NCBI RefSeq assembly: GCF_900141815.1
Contig: NZ_FQYR01000003.1
Coordinates: forward strand, 248,001 to 312,000
Origin: Rubritalea squalenifaciens DSM 18772
GTDB taxonomy: Bacteria; Verrucomicrobiota; Verrucomicrobiia; Verrucomicrobiales; Akkermansiaceae
Direction of reading: 5' to 3'
DNA length: 64,000 bases
In this document: one piece after another, positions 47,762 to 57,691 of the stretch
Layout: each line of letters begins with the position of its first letter
Numbering within the stretch: position 1 is the stretch's first letter
The notes under the pieces: model-generated
The model's database searches: none
Seen by the model: only the letters and a program-made list of their open reading frames with translations
Told to the model about the DNA's origin: nothing
Position numbers and translations under genes: made by a program

Positions 47762-50740
47762 TTATGGCAAGGTAATGCGTACCCTACCAAAGCCTGTGCC
47801 TGAACCATTTGGGTCGATCGCTTTCTCTATCGTTACCTTTTCCCAGGTGCCATCAATACTATCAACCATGGTAGTGCCAGTCATTGCCTGATAGGATTGC
47901 AGGTTACTGGAAAATTCCGGGTTATAGATGAGACTGGAATTCTTGCGCCTGAGGAACTCGAGACGGAATACCATACCTGCTTCTGTCTCCACGGTGCTGA
48001 AATGAGGTAAGCCACTGGTACCAGCGTTTGGCTCTAGCGTGTGATTCGCATATGATGAGAGATCCATGTTTGACGACCACTTGAGTAAGTTGGATATTCC
48101 ATCAACAAAGGGAACGGAGGTGATCTCTAGATCGTCTCCGCTAAGACCTGCCGCTAACATATCGGTGGTCAGGTTGTCATAAGTCTGCTGACCTGATGGG
48201 CCGAATTGGTAGAAGGTTGAGTTTGAGAAGGCATTACTGGCAATAGAGGTTACTGGTATACTCATCTGGTGGAGATGGTGTTGCCCGTTTCTGGTGTCAC
48301 CCCAGGTAATTATTGAGCCATCACCCTTGAGCGCTACAGAGTGATATTGACCTGCCGCAATGCTGATCACATTAGTGAGGCCTGATGGTATATCAGATTG
48401 GCCATACGTATTATTTCCCCAGGCATAGACAAAACCATCTTCTGAGAGAGCCAGGGTGTGGGACGCGCCACATGCAATTTCTTTGATGGGGGGGAGGTCT
48501 AGAGGTACGTCGTTCTGGCCTGAGCTGTTCTCCCCCCATGCGATCACTGATTTATCTGTCAGCAGGGCAGCAGCATGAGAGCTGCTGGAAGAGACTGAGG
48601 TAACAGGCCCAATTGATTCAGGAATATTTGAAACGATAGGGTTGGCCGGATCGCCCCAGACTCTCAAAGTTTGATCTGGTTTGACGACCAGACTGACGTC
48701 ATCGCCTACTGCTACAGAGATTGCTCCATCAACATCATTGGGGATGGTCGCTATATCATAGTTATCGCGACCCCATGCGGAGAGTGATTGATCCTCGCCA
48801 ATGGCTAATCCATGCTTGCGGCTGATGGCTGCTGAGTGAACAGAGTTCTCAGGTGCAGCATTGATTGGATCAAACAAACCTCCCCAAGTATGGGTAGTTC
48901 CATCTTCTTCCACCACGGTGACATGCTCCCCTCCAGCTGCTACCTGAACAGCGTTGGTGATCTCAGGGTGCTCTATGAGAGTATCTCCAATAATAGAGAC
49001 AACCGTGCCGTCAAGTCGTCTAGCTATCGCTAAATCGGCGCCAGTGCAGGCATCAACCTCTACGAAATTCTGAGTTCCTGCAAATGTAGTCAATGTTCTG
49101 GTCGTGCCACTGGCGTACCATCTTACGAGGGTGTTATCTGACCGAATGGCGAAAAATAGAAAGCCTGTACCCACTGCATCGATACATTCACCTAACCCAT
49201 CGGGTAAAACTGCTGTTGTAGAGGAACTGGTTCCAGCATTACCCCAAGTCACTACAGTATTATCATTCTTGATAGCTATTTGTTCGTACCAGGTACAAGC
49301 GACCTTTTTGACATCAGTCAGGCCTGCAGGAGGCCTATCACCTGATGATAGCCAACCTATATGAGTAAGGGTGCCATCAGTGTGAATAGCATAGCCTCTA
49401 TAGCCGCCAAGAGCTACATCTTTACAAGGTTTGAGATCAGCAGGCAGAGTTCTGATAAATCGGTTTTGTGGCCACAATGCGAGCTCTCCATTTTCTCGTA
49501 CGGCGATGACATTGTCCCATTTAGCCTTTAGCTTGATAGCGTCCGAAATATTGGGAGGAAGACTATTGTCTCCTCCATAATAACTGCCAAAACTCGACAG
49601 TGTTCCATCAGCATTGATGACATGCGTGGCATACCTTGAGGCTGCTACAGCTTTTGGTGAAGGAATATTAGTTGGGATCGTATGCTGATCGGCTAGAGCA
49701 GTGAGGTTTGATCTGAGTTTGCCACCATATTGAATGGAGGCGTTATGACTACCAGCATTACATGCCCAGAGTGATCTGTTGAGTATGACTGGGGGGACTC
49801 CGAAGCCATAAAACGAATAACTTCCATCATTGAACTGGATAAAGGCGGTAGAACCATAGGTGGTGGCATGGGCTACATTGGTCAGATCATTCAGCTCTTC
49901 TATATATTTGCCGCCCCAAGCGACAACCGATCCATCATTCTTAATGGCCAGAGCTAGACCATTACTGATGGAAATAGCTTCAATATCACTTAAATCCGAA
50001 GGGGGATCTGAAACCGCGCTCGAACCGGTATTCGTCGCAAGATGTGTTAGGGTGCCATCTTCATGGAGGAAAAAATGATCGATACCCGTGGTGAGAACTT
50101 GGCAAATGTTCGTTAAGTTTACCGGGAGATCAAGTAGCTCTCCTGTGTCAGCTTTCCAGCCGACCACAGTCTTGTCGCTAAGTAGTGCGAGCCTGTATCC
50201 GCTGGCCGCGCTGAAATCTGTGACTGAGTTGGTAAATGTGGGAATGGTTGCAGATGGGTTTCCTAGGTAATCCCATTCAAGAATCTGTCCATTCTCACTG
50301 AGGGCCACTGTACTTGTGTCGTCTACGATCAGCTTGGAGAGTAGTGGCGGCGTGGGTGGAGCATTGAAATTCACAGCGGAGTCTCCCCAAGCAACGATAT
50401 CACCTGACTGTAGTTGTGCTACTGCCAGGCTTGAGCCTAGAGCGAAGCATCTTGGATTCACTAAGCTTGGCGGTAGTGCATTAAGGCCTGTGTTGTTAGT
50501 AGTGCCCCATGATACGAACTCTCCATTTTCCAGTTGTGCTAAGTAACGTCCATTACCGCTTACTGCGACCTTTTTAATCGGGAGGTATGATGTAGGTTTG
50601 TGAGTCGAGGAAAATTCTGGCGACACATACCCGGAAAATGTCCATTGATCAGCAAACAGATTAGAGGTGCTGGATGCAAGGACACAGGATAAAATTGAAA
50701 AACGGAATAGCCTGGTAGATTTGAGAGCAATCAACTTCAC
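47762..50740 (-). CDS. Large exported RCC1-repeat beta-propeller protein
   Basis: A GTG start gives a 992-residue protein with a signal peptide (cleavage near SNLFA). Most of it consists of RCC1-type units of about 40-50 residues, each with a short AWG or TWG strand and an ALxxDGxV-type strand. Clear examples are SHTLALSEDGFVYAWGNNTY and YHSVALKGDGSIITWGDTRN, with degenerate units such as SLSAWGRDN and TLRVWGDP. Enough units are present for two propellers. The last 150 residues are a different, unrecognised domain. Such proteins are probably surface or periplasmic binding scaffolds; the ligand is unknown. Confidence 0.85.
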   Translation of the reverse strand: MKLIALKSTRLFRFSILSCVLASSTSNLFADQWTFSGYVSPEFSSTHKPTSYLPIKKVAVSGNGRYLAQLENGEFVSWGTTNNTGLNALPPSLVNPRCFALGSSLAVAQLQSGDIVAWGDSAVNFNAPPTPPLLSKLIVDDTSTVALSENGQILEWDYLGNPSATIPTFTNSVTDFSAASGYRLALLSDKTVVGWKADTGELLDLPVNLTNICQVLTTGIDHFFLHEDGTLTHLATNTGSSAVSDPPSDLSDIEAISISNGLALAIKNDGSVVAWGGKYIEELNDLTNVAHATTYGSTAFIQFNDGSYSFYGFGVPPVILNRSLWACNAGSHNASIQYGGKLRSNLTALADQHTIPTNIPSPKAVAASRYATHVINADGTLSSFGSYYGGDNSLPPNISDAIKLKAKWDNVIAVRENGELALWPQNRFIRTLPADLKPCKDVALGGYRGYAIHTDGTLTHIGWLSSGDRPPAGLTDVKKVACTWYEQIAIKNDNTVVTWGNAGTSSSTTAVLPDGLGECIDAVGTGFLFFAIRSDNTLVRWYASGTTRTLTTFAGTQNFVEVDACTGADLAIARRLDGTVVSIIGDTLIEHPEITNAVQVAAGGEHVTVVEEDGTTHTWGGLFDPINAAPENSVHSAAISRKHGLAIGEDQSLSAWGRDNYDIATIPNDVDGAISVAVGDDVSLVVKPDQTLRVWGDPANPIVSNIPESIGPVTSVSSSSSHAAALLTDKSVIAWGENSSGQNDVPLDLPPIKEIACGASHTLALSEDGFVYAWGNNTYGQSDIPSGLTNVISIAAGQYHSVALKGDGSIITWGDTRNGQHHLHQMSIPVTSIASNAFSNSTFYQFGPSGQQTYDNLTTDMLAAGLSGDDLEITSVPFVDGISNLLKWSSNMDLSSYANHTLEPNAGTSGLPHFSTVETEAGMVFRLEFLRRKNSSLIYNPEFSSNLQSYQAMTGTTMVDSIDGTWEKVTIEKAIDPNGSGTGFGRVRITLP

Positions 50741-50794
50741 GAGACATTACCTAGTGGCTGAAATCTCAGTCAGCAAGTAAACAATGAAGGTAAA

Positions 50795-52030
50795 TCACTT
50801 GAGCTGTATGAGTGCAGCATACGCGCCGTCAGTGCCTTGTGCCTGAGGAGTGATGACTTCCTCTTTGCTGAGAGAGAGCTCGGGGTGATTGTTGAGGAAG
50901 CTTTGAATGAGCTTGGTGTTTTCCTCGGAGTCGATGGAGCAGGTGGAGTAAACGAGTCTTCCGCCGGGCTTGAGGCAGGCGAGGGCGTTTTCCAGAATAC
51001 TGGTCTGGAGGGGAATGAGGGACTCGATGTTCTCCGGCTTGATGCGCCAGCGGGCATCGATGCGTTTACGCAATACTCCCGTGTTGGAGCAAGGAACGTC
51101 CAGGAGGATGGCGTCGAAGTGCTGGTGCCATTTGGCCGGTGCAGGTTTGGACCAGTCGTGGGCCTCAGTGGTGGCGATGTCGATTCCAGCTCGGGTGAGA
51201 TTTCCAAAAAGGCGAGGAAGGCGGCGCTCATTGGAGTCGGTGCAGAGCAGGGAGCCTTGGTTTTTCATGGCTGCGGCGATCTGGGTGGACTTGCCTCCAG
51301 GGGCGGCGCAGGCATCGAGGACGGTTTCACCAGCCTGAGGTGCGAGGAGCTCGACGGCGTGCATGGTGGCTGGGTCCTGAATGTAGATGAAGCCTTCATT
51401 GATCCAGTCGCGCGGGGGAAGGCCTTGAGAAGTGTAGAAGCTCGGGTGTCCCTCCAGTGGCTTGGCTTTGCTGGAGATAGAAACGATTTCTTCAGCCTCC
51501 GGCTTGAGGGCATTAGTGCGGAAAATGGTCTGGGATGGTTGCTGGTTCCACTCTAGCAGCTTGAGCGTGTCCGCTTCGCCGAATTCTTGAGTCCATTTTT
51601 CAACCAGCCAATCAGGGTGTGAGTAGCGGATCGCAGGAGGGAGGGTTTCAATCTCAGCGAGAAGGGAATCACGCTGACGGATGACATTGCGCAGGATGGC
51701 ATTGATGAGGCCACGGATGCCTTTGCGGGCGGAGTTGACTGTTTCGTTTACCGCTGCGTGGTCTGGCAGCTTCATGATGAGAAGCTGGAGTACTCCGACA
51801 CGGAGATGACAACGGGTCTGGATATCCAGTGAGCCGTCGCGAAGCTTTCCAATCCAATGATCTAACAAACGCTTGTGGCGGATGCAGCCAATGACCAGTG
51901 CATTGAGGAGGTTGCGGTCCTCCGGGCTGAGTCCGTGATCCTCGGCGGCGTGCTGGACGAGGGTTTCAGCATAGGTGTGGCCGTCTTCCCATTGTTCCAG
52001 GGCTTCTGCGGCGATTCGTCGAATGTTCAT
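50795..52030 (-). CDS. rsmB: 16S rRNA m5C967 methyltransferase (RsmB)
   Basis: The N-terminal 130 residues are the NusB-like RNA-binding domain (RRIAAEALEQWEDG, HAAVNETVNSAR, GLINAILRNVIR). The C-terminal methyltransferase domain has the SAM motif VLDACAAPGGKSTQIAA, the catalytic motif IV LLDVPCSNTGVLRKR and the motif VI cysteine in VYSTCSIDSEEN. The two Cys residues are those used by m5C-RNA methyltransferases. The length of 411 residues is typical. It lies upstream of the RCC1 gene's end on the same strand and is followed by thiS. Confidence 0.93.
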   Translation of the reverse strand: MNIRRIAAEALEQWEDGHTYAETLVQHAAEDHGLSPEDRNLLNALVIGCIRHKRLLDHWIGKLRDGSLDIQTRCHLRVGVLQLLIMKLPDHAAVNETVNSARKGIRGLINAILRNVIRQRDSLLAEIETLPPAIRYSHPDWLVEKWTQEFGEADTLKLLEWNQQPSQTIFRTNALKPEAEEIVSISSKAKPLEGHPSFYTSQGLPPRDWINEGFIYIQDPATMHAVELLAPQAGETVLDACAAPGGKSTQIAAAMKNQGSLLCTDSNERRLPRLFGNLTRAGIDIATTEAHDWSKPAPAKWHQHFDAILLDVPCSNTGVLRKRIDARWRIKPENIESLIPLQTSILENALACLKPGGRLVYSTCSIDSEENTKLIQSFLNNHPELSLSKEEVITPQAQGTDGAYAALIQLK

Positions 52031-52075
52031 GCGGTTTGCTAGAGAGATTGGTTGGGGTAGGAAAAGGTCAGGTGT

Positions 52076-52276
52076 TTAGCCGCCTGCAGCAATGGTGATG
52101 ATTTCCACCTGATCGTTGTCTGCCAGCTGCGTGCTGTCGTAGTCACGCGGGAATAGAGCGGTGTGGTTGTGCTCTACGACAACGGGTTTGCCTTCCAGAC
52201 CGAGGGACTTGAGGAGCTCGCTGATGGTGGAGGCGCTATCCAGTGAATGCGGTTTGCCGTTGAGGGTGATACTCAT
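52076..52276 (-). CDS. thiS: Sulfur-carrier protein ThiS
   Basis: The protein carries activated sulfur as a C-terminal thiocarboxylate for thiazole formation in thiamine synthesis. It has 66 residues, the ubiquitin-like fold pattern (ITLNGKPHSL, then VVVEHNHTALFPRDY and DQVEIITIAAGG) and the essential Gly-Gly end. It lies 16 bases after thiH on the same strand. ThiG, which would use this sulfur, is not in the window. Confidence 0.95.
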   Translation of the reverse strand: MSITLNGKPHSLDSASTISELLKSLGLEGKPVVVEHNHTALFPRDYDSTQLADNDQVEIITIAAGG

Positions 52277-52292
52277 GGTTCAGGTAGATAGT

Positions 52293-53429
52293 TTAAGTGT
52301 TAGCGAGAATGGATTCATCCCAGTCTTTCCAGACGGGTTCGTAGCCCTGAGCCTGGAGTGCGGCGGCCACCTCTGCAGGGCCACGTTCATCACTGATTTT
52401 GAATTGCTCTGTGGCGCGCTGACAAGGGGAGGATTCCTCCAGTTCAACGCGGCGGCCTTTGACGGTCAGGTGAAGGTCATCGTGCCCTGCGCCCGTGTAA
52501 CCACCCGGCTCGGTACGGGCACCGGCAGACATGTGGGTGACGCCGAGCTGGATGAGAGAATTTCTCAGCTGGGCTGGTTCGCGGGTGCTGAGAACGATGC
52601 CTACCTGTGGGAAGCAGATGCGGAAGGCGGCGATGAGCTGTACGAGGGTGCGGTCATCGAGGAACAGATCTGGATTCGGCGTGTACTGGTAGTTGCCTGC
52701 ATAGGGGCGCATGCGTGGGAAGGCGACAGAGAAAGATGCCTTCCAGCAATGCTTGTAAAGGTACTCAAGGTGCGCGGCGAGAGCCATGGCTTCTTCTTTC
52801 CATGGAGCGAGACCAAAGAGGGCTCCGATGCCTATGCGGCGGAAGCCACCCGCGTAGGCGCGCTCAGGGCAGGCCATGCGCCATTCGAATTTTTTCTTCG
52901 GGCCGGCAGTGTGAAGCTTGGTGTAGACGTCCTTCACATAGGTCTCTTGGTACACGATGAGACCTTCGCCGCCGTGGTCTACGATTTCCTTGTACTGGTG
53001 GTCTTCCATCGGGCCGACCTCGATGGCGACGGTGGGGATGAAAGATTTGATGGCGTCGATACATTCCTGCAGGTAGCCATCGGATACAAATTTCGGGTGC
53101 TCGCCCGCGACGAGGAGAATGTTTCGGAAGCCGAGAGAGTGCAGGTGCTTGGCCTCGGTGACTACCTGCTCCACGGTGAGCGTGGTGCGGAGAATGGGAT
53201 TGTCCCGAGAGAAGCCGCAGTAGGTACAGTTGTTGACGCACTCGTTGGAAACATAGAGTGGCGCGAAGAGACGCATCGTCTTGCCGAAATGCCTGCGGGT
53301 GATGCGCTGGGATTCGGCGGCCATGGCCTCGAGTTGCTCATTGCTGGCGGGGGCGATCAGTCGCTCAAACTTCTGCAGGAGCGGTGATTTGTGGGCGAGG
53401 GCGTCTGAAAATGTGTCTGGGAAACTCAA
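52293..53429 (-). CDS. thiH: 2-iminoacetate synthase (ThiH)
   Basis: This radical SAM enzyme cleaves tyrosine to dehydroglycine for the thiazole ring of thiamine. The cluster motif CVNNCTYC (Cys64, Cys68, Cys71) lies after RLFAPLYVSNE, which is characteristic of ThiH. Other family stretches are LLVAGEHPKF, YVKDVYTKLH and SFSVAFPRMRPYAG, with LSTREPAQLRN near the end. The length of 378 residues is normal. It forms a pair with thiS. No TPP riboswitch blocks are seen in the 139 bases upstream. Confidence 0.95.
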   Translation of the reverse strand: MSFPDTFSDALAHKSPLLQKFERLIAPASNEQLEAMAAESQRITRRHFGKTMRLFAPLYVSNECVNNCTYCGFSRDNPILRTTLTVEQVVTEAKHLHSLGFRNILLVAGEHPKFVSDGYLQECIDAIKSFIPTVAIEVGPMEDHQYKEIVDHGGEGLIVYQETYVKDVYTKLHTAGPKKKFEWRMACPERAYAGGFRRIGIGALFGLAPWKEEAMALAAHLEYLYKHCWKASFSVAFPRMRPYAGNYQYTPNPDLFLDDRTLVQLIAAFRICFPQVGIVLSTREPAQLRNSLIQLGVTHMSAGARTEPGGYTGAGHDDLHLTVKGRRVELEESSPCQRATEQFKISDERGPAEVAAALQAQGYEPVWKDWDESILANT

Positions 53430-53512
53430 GTTCGTTATTCGTTATTTGGTATTCGTGAAGTGGGGTAATGCGGCTCTGGGGAGCCGATCGCTCATAATCG
53501 GCGGGAGCCTTT

Positions 53513-53546
53513 TGCCACAGATTCACCAGATTTTATACTGATTTTT
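53513..53546 (+). repeat. Dispersed repeat, partial copy
   Basis: GCCACAGATTCACCAGATTT followed by TATACTGATTTTTG resembles the second block of copies A and B (GCCACAGATTATG with GATTTTTT). A GCCGAT/ATCGGC hairpin inside a GGCTC/GGAGCC pairing is just before it (53472-53509). No gene is visible in the spacer between thiH and the next minus-strand gene. Confidence 0.4.
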
Positions 53547-53568
53547 GCGCCTGTGTGCATTCCGTTCT

Positions 53569-54009
53569 TCACTTGATGTGTGCCGGGTACTCTTTGGCAC
53601 CCGCAAAGTAAGGTTCCAAGAGCTTTGACGCGGAGCTGACCTCAATGGATTGGCCCTCGGTGATCTGGATGAGAATGTTCAGATCATGGAAATTGCTGGC
53701 GAGGGTTTTGAGAATGTCGCAGTCCTTCTTGATGGTGGATTTCAGTTTCGGGTGCTGCTCAAGTTGCCGGTGGATCTGGATGATGAGACCAATGAGTGTA
53801 GCGGCATCGCGCTTGTTGAGGCGGTGGTTGATGTCCGGGATCTTGACTGTCTCCAGGTAGCCAGAGAAATCGTTGTTCTCGGTGATCAATTCAGCGGGGG
53901 GAAGCTTGATTTGGACGGTGAGAGGCTGACGCTTTTCTTGAGAAAAGGCCGAGCTTGTTGATAGCAGAGCTATACAAGAAAACAGCAGTGCGGAACCAAG
54001 CCTCGTCAT
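53569..54009 (-). CDS. Exported unknown protein
   Basis: A signal peptide (cleavage near AFS, residue 23) precedes about 123 residues with no cysteines. The region reads as an all-helical domain after an N-terminal beta stretch (LTVQIKLPPAELI, then RLNKRDAATLIGLIIQIHRQ). I do not recognise a family. It lies eight bases downstream of trpC on the same strand and may share its transcript, but nothing links it to tryptophan synthesis. Confidence 0.65.
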   Translation of the reverse strand: MTRLGSALLFSCIALLSTSSAFSQEKRQPLTVQIKLPPAELITENNDFSGYLETVKIPDINHRLNKRDAATLIGLIIQIHRQLEQHPKLKSTIKKDCDILKTLASNFHDLNILIQITEGQSIEVSSASKLLEPYFAGAKEYPAHIK

Positions 54010-54017
54010 CTCTCAAT

Positions 54018-54833
54018 TTATGCCTCGATTATCTCAGGATCATTGGGAGACGCGACGAGTTCCAAGTAATGCGGGATGGTCTCTGATGGGGAGTTGTCGC
54101 GCATCAGGGATTCGCCGACGAGGATGGCATTGGCGCCGGCGTTGAGCACGCGCTGGGCGTCGGCCGGAGACTTGATACCGGACTCGGAAACGAGGAGGAC
54201 ATCATCCGGGACTTCATCCACGAGTTGTTCGGTGATGCCGAGGTCGGTGGTGAAGGTCTTGAGGTTGCGGTTGTTGATGCCGACGAGGTCGACCTTATCC
54301 AGATCGAGGGCGCGTTCCATTTCCTGCAGGTTGTGAACCTCGACGAGGACGTCGAGCTGGAAGTCGCGGGCGGTACCGTAGAGGCGCTTGAGCTCTTCGT
54401 CGTTAAGACCTGCTACGATGAGAAGGATGGCGTCTGCTCCGGCGACGACGGCTTCGTAGATCTGGACTTCGTGGACGGTGAAGTCTTTGCGGAGAAGCGG
54501 AATCGGGGATTCCTTGGTAATACGGGAAAGATAGGAAAGGTGACCCTGGAAGTATTTTTCATCGGTCAGGATGGACATGCAGGAGGCGCCTCCATCGATG
54601 TACATGCGGGCCTGACGCACAGGGTCAAAATTGGGGTCGATGATGCCTGCGGAGGGGGAGGCTTTCTTTACTTCGGCAATGATGCCGAGCTGGTCAGGGC
54701 CGCGGTCGAGAGCGGAGCGGAAACCACGAAAATCATTGCGCTCAAGAGCAGCTGCTTTGAGTTTCTGGAGGCGTGGCAGGACGGATTCGATTTCCTGCCT
54801 CTTGTAGTTCATGATTTCGGTGAGCTTGTCCAC
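54018..54833 (-). CDS. trpC: Indole-3-glycerol phosphate synthase
   Basis: This enzyme of tryptophan synthesis closes the indole ring. Motifs are GIIAEVKKASPSAGII (catalytic Lys, substrate loop), SILTDEKYFQGHLSYL, LLRKDFTVHEVQIYEA, ADAILLIVAGL, LVEVHNLQEM, VGINNRNLKTF and VSESGIKSPADA. I chose the GTG at 54833, giving the usual start VDKLTEIMNYKRQEI and 271 residues. An ATG at 54893 is also in frame but would put a large hairpin inside the coding sequence. The gene stands apart from other trp genes, as is common in this phylum. Confidence 0.9.
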   Translation of the reverse strand: MDKLTEIMNYKRQEIESVLPRLQKLKAAALERNDFRGFRSALDRGPDQLGIIAEVKKASPSAGIIDPNFDPVRQARMYIDGGASCMSILTDEKYFQGHLSYLSRITKESPIPLLRKDFTVHEVQIYEAVVAGADAILLIVAGLNDEELKRLYGTARDFQLDVLVEVHNLQEMERALDLDKVDLVGINNRNLKTFTTDLGITEQLVDEVPDDVLLVSESGIKSPADAQRVLNAGANAILVGESLMRDNSPSETIPHYLELVASPNDPEIIEA

Positions 54834-54848
54834 AAGGCGGACTTTGGA

Positions 54849-54893
54849 GACAGCAAGTGAACTTTCAAGTTTGAAGTTTACTTGCTGTCTCAT
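54849..54893 (-). promoter_or_regulatory. Large hairpin in the trpC leader
   Basis: AGACAGCAAGT-AACTT and AAGTT-ACTTGCTGTCT, 45 bases overall, form a stem of about 17 bp with one mismatch and a short loop. It lies between the stop of the TMEM43 gene and the trpC GTG. No T-run follows, so it is either a terminator of a different kind, an attenuator for trpC, or an RNA processing stem. Confidence 0.6.
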
Positions 54894-54899
54894 AAAAGT

Positions 54900-56045
54900 T
54901 CACGCTCTCGCTTTTTTGAGCTTCACGATCAGCAAGACGAAGAATCCAACCGCGAGCACGATGAGAGGGATGCCGATCAGAGGGCGGTAGAAAATCCAGG
55001 CGACCGCGATGGTGCAGAGGGAGAGAGGCAAGGAGAGAAGAAAGGCGATAATGCTAGTGCCAGCGCCCACGATGCTGCCAGCTAAGGGGATGACGTCGGC
55101 AATGACGGAGAGTGGGGCGAACAAAAGGCCAAAGCCAATCCACATTACAATAAAGCCTACCGCTCTGAGCACCCAGGTCATGACCTTGTTGCTCTGATGG
55201 GCGGCCTCGAACATGGCGGCGGCCGATTGGTTACCATGAACCAGCATGTTGATCTTCCCACCGGCATCGGCGGTGTAGGACTCGAAGCTCTGGTCTTTTT
55301 GTTTAGAAATGATAGAAATTTCTCCGGGGGTGACGACGCTGTAGCTGATACGTAGGTCTCCCAGAGCTGGATTACTTGGATCAGCACCTAGGTAGATGTT
55401 CTGGTCGCTGACCGTCACTTTCTTACCGACGATTGTTTCTGGCATCGGTCCCACTGGTTTGATGGGGAGAGGAGTGAAATCGCTGAGTTTTGATTTCAGG
55501 GAATCCGAGAGGGTGAAGCCCCCAACGGTGATGGGATCGGCAGTCAGGCTCTGGGATTGCTCAGCAGCCATGGGGTTCTTGTATTCCGCTGACTTGTGAA
55601 AGCTAGATGAGTCTATGCGACCTTCATGCCAGACTTTGTTGTAGGAGTAGGTGGTGATGGTTTCCTCACTGCCGCCGAGTTTTTTCTTGGTTTCAGTTTT
55701 TTCATCCTCCTGCCACTGGTACATTTCCACAGTTCTCTTGAGCACGAGAGCTTGAGTGCTGATATTGTATTTCTCATCCTTGAGGACCTGCTCTGTAGTC
55801 GCTTCACCTGTCAGGTGGACGAGTTTGCCATTATTGGCGGAATCCGGCGTCGTACTTGTGAGTGAGACCACTTCATTGGATCCCTGGTCCAGGCTTTTTC
55901 TGGTCTTCACTGCGCGGCCTTCATTCCAGAACAGCAGAGGAAATGAAATGACGATGAGGAGGAGACCAAAGAGGATCCCTTTGATGGAATCACCAATTCT
56001 GCTGAACCATCCTGTGGTAGTAGAGGTAGTAAAAGTATCCGACAT
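54900..56045 (-). CDS. TMEM43 family membrane protein
   Basis: The ATG at 56045 gives 381 residues. An N-terminal helix (SIKGILFGLLLIVISFPLLF), a WNEGRAV motif typical of TMEM43 proteins and a long periplasmic domain (about 45-260) are followed by three to four C-terminal helices (from VMTWVLRAVGFIVMWIGFGL to GIPLIVLAVGFFVLLIV). Bacterial members have no established function; eukaryotic relatives sit in the nuclear inner membrane. The stop lies just before the trpC leader hairpin. Confidence 0.88.
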   Translation of the reverse strand: MSDTFTTSTTTGWFSRIGDSIKGILFGLLLIVISFPLLFWNEGRAVKTRKSLDQGSNEVVSLTSTTPDSANNGKLVHLTGEATTEQVLKDEKYNISTQALVLKRTVEMYQWQEDEKTETKKKLGGSEETITTYSYNKVWHEGRIDSSSFHKSAEYKNPMAAEQSQSLTADPITVGGFTLSDSLKSKLSDFTPLPIKPVGPMPETIVGKKVTVSDQNIYLGADPSNPALGDLRISYSVVTPGEISIISKQKDQSFESYTADAGGKINMLVHGNQSAAAMFEAAHQSNKVMTWVLRAVGFIVMWIGFGLLFAPLSVIADVIPLAGSIVGAGTSIIAFLLSLPLSLCTIAVAWIFYRPLIGIPLIVLAVGFFVLLIVKLKKARA

Positions 56046-56094
56046 AACCAAGTCTCTAACCAGAAACTCGTCAGAGATACAGACCTTTTCGGGC

Positions 56095-56126
56095 ATAAAA
56101 AAGCCACTGGAGGTGTCCAGTGGCTT
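56095..56126 (-). terminator. Terminator of the DUF1501 gene
   Basis: AAGCCACTGGA pairs with TCCAGTGGCTT across a GGTG loop, with a run of six T residues after it on the minus strand. Confidence 0.92.
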
Positions 56127-56154
56127 GGGATCGTAGTATTGGGAGGTTAGTTAA

Positions 56155-57660
<1,506 letters not shown>

Positions 57661-57691
57661 GACAATAAGAAGGTTGAGTTAAATTGAAATG

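Noticed and set aside
52161..53387. Long open frame (408 codons) on the plus strand
   Set aside because: Antisense to thiH and thiS, both certain.
53430..53568. Possible TPP riboswitch upstream of thiH
   Set aside because: None of the conserved TPP blocks is present; the spacer holds only a hairpin and a dispersed repeat.
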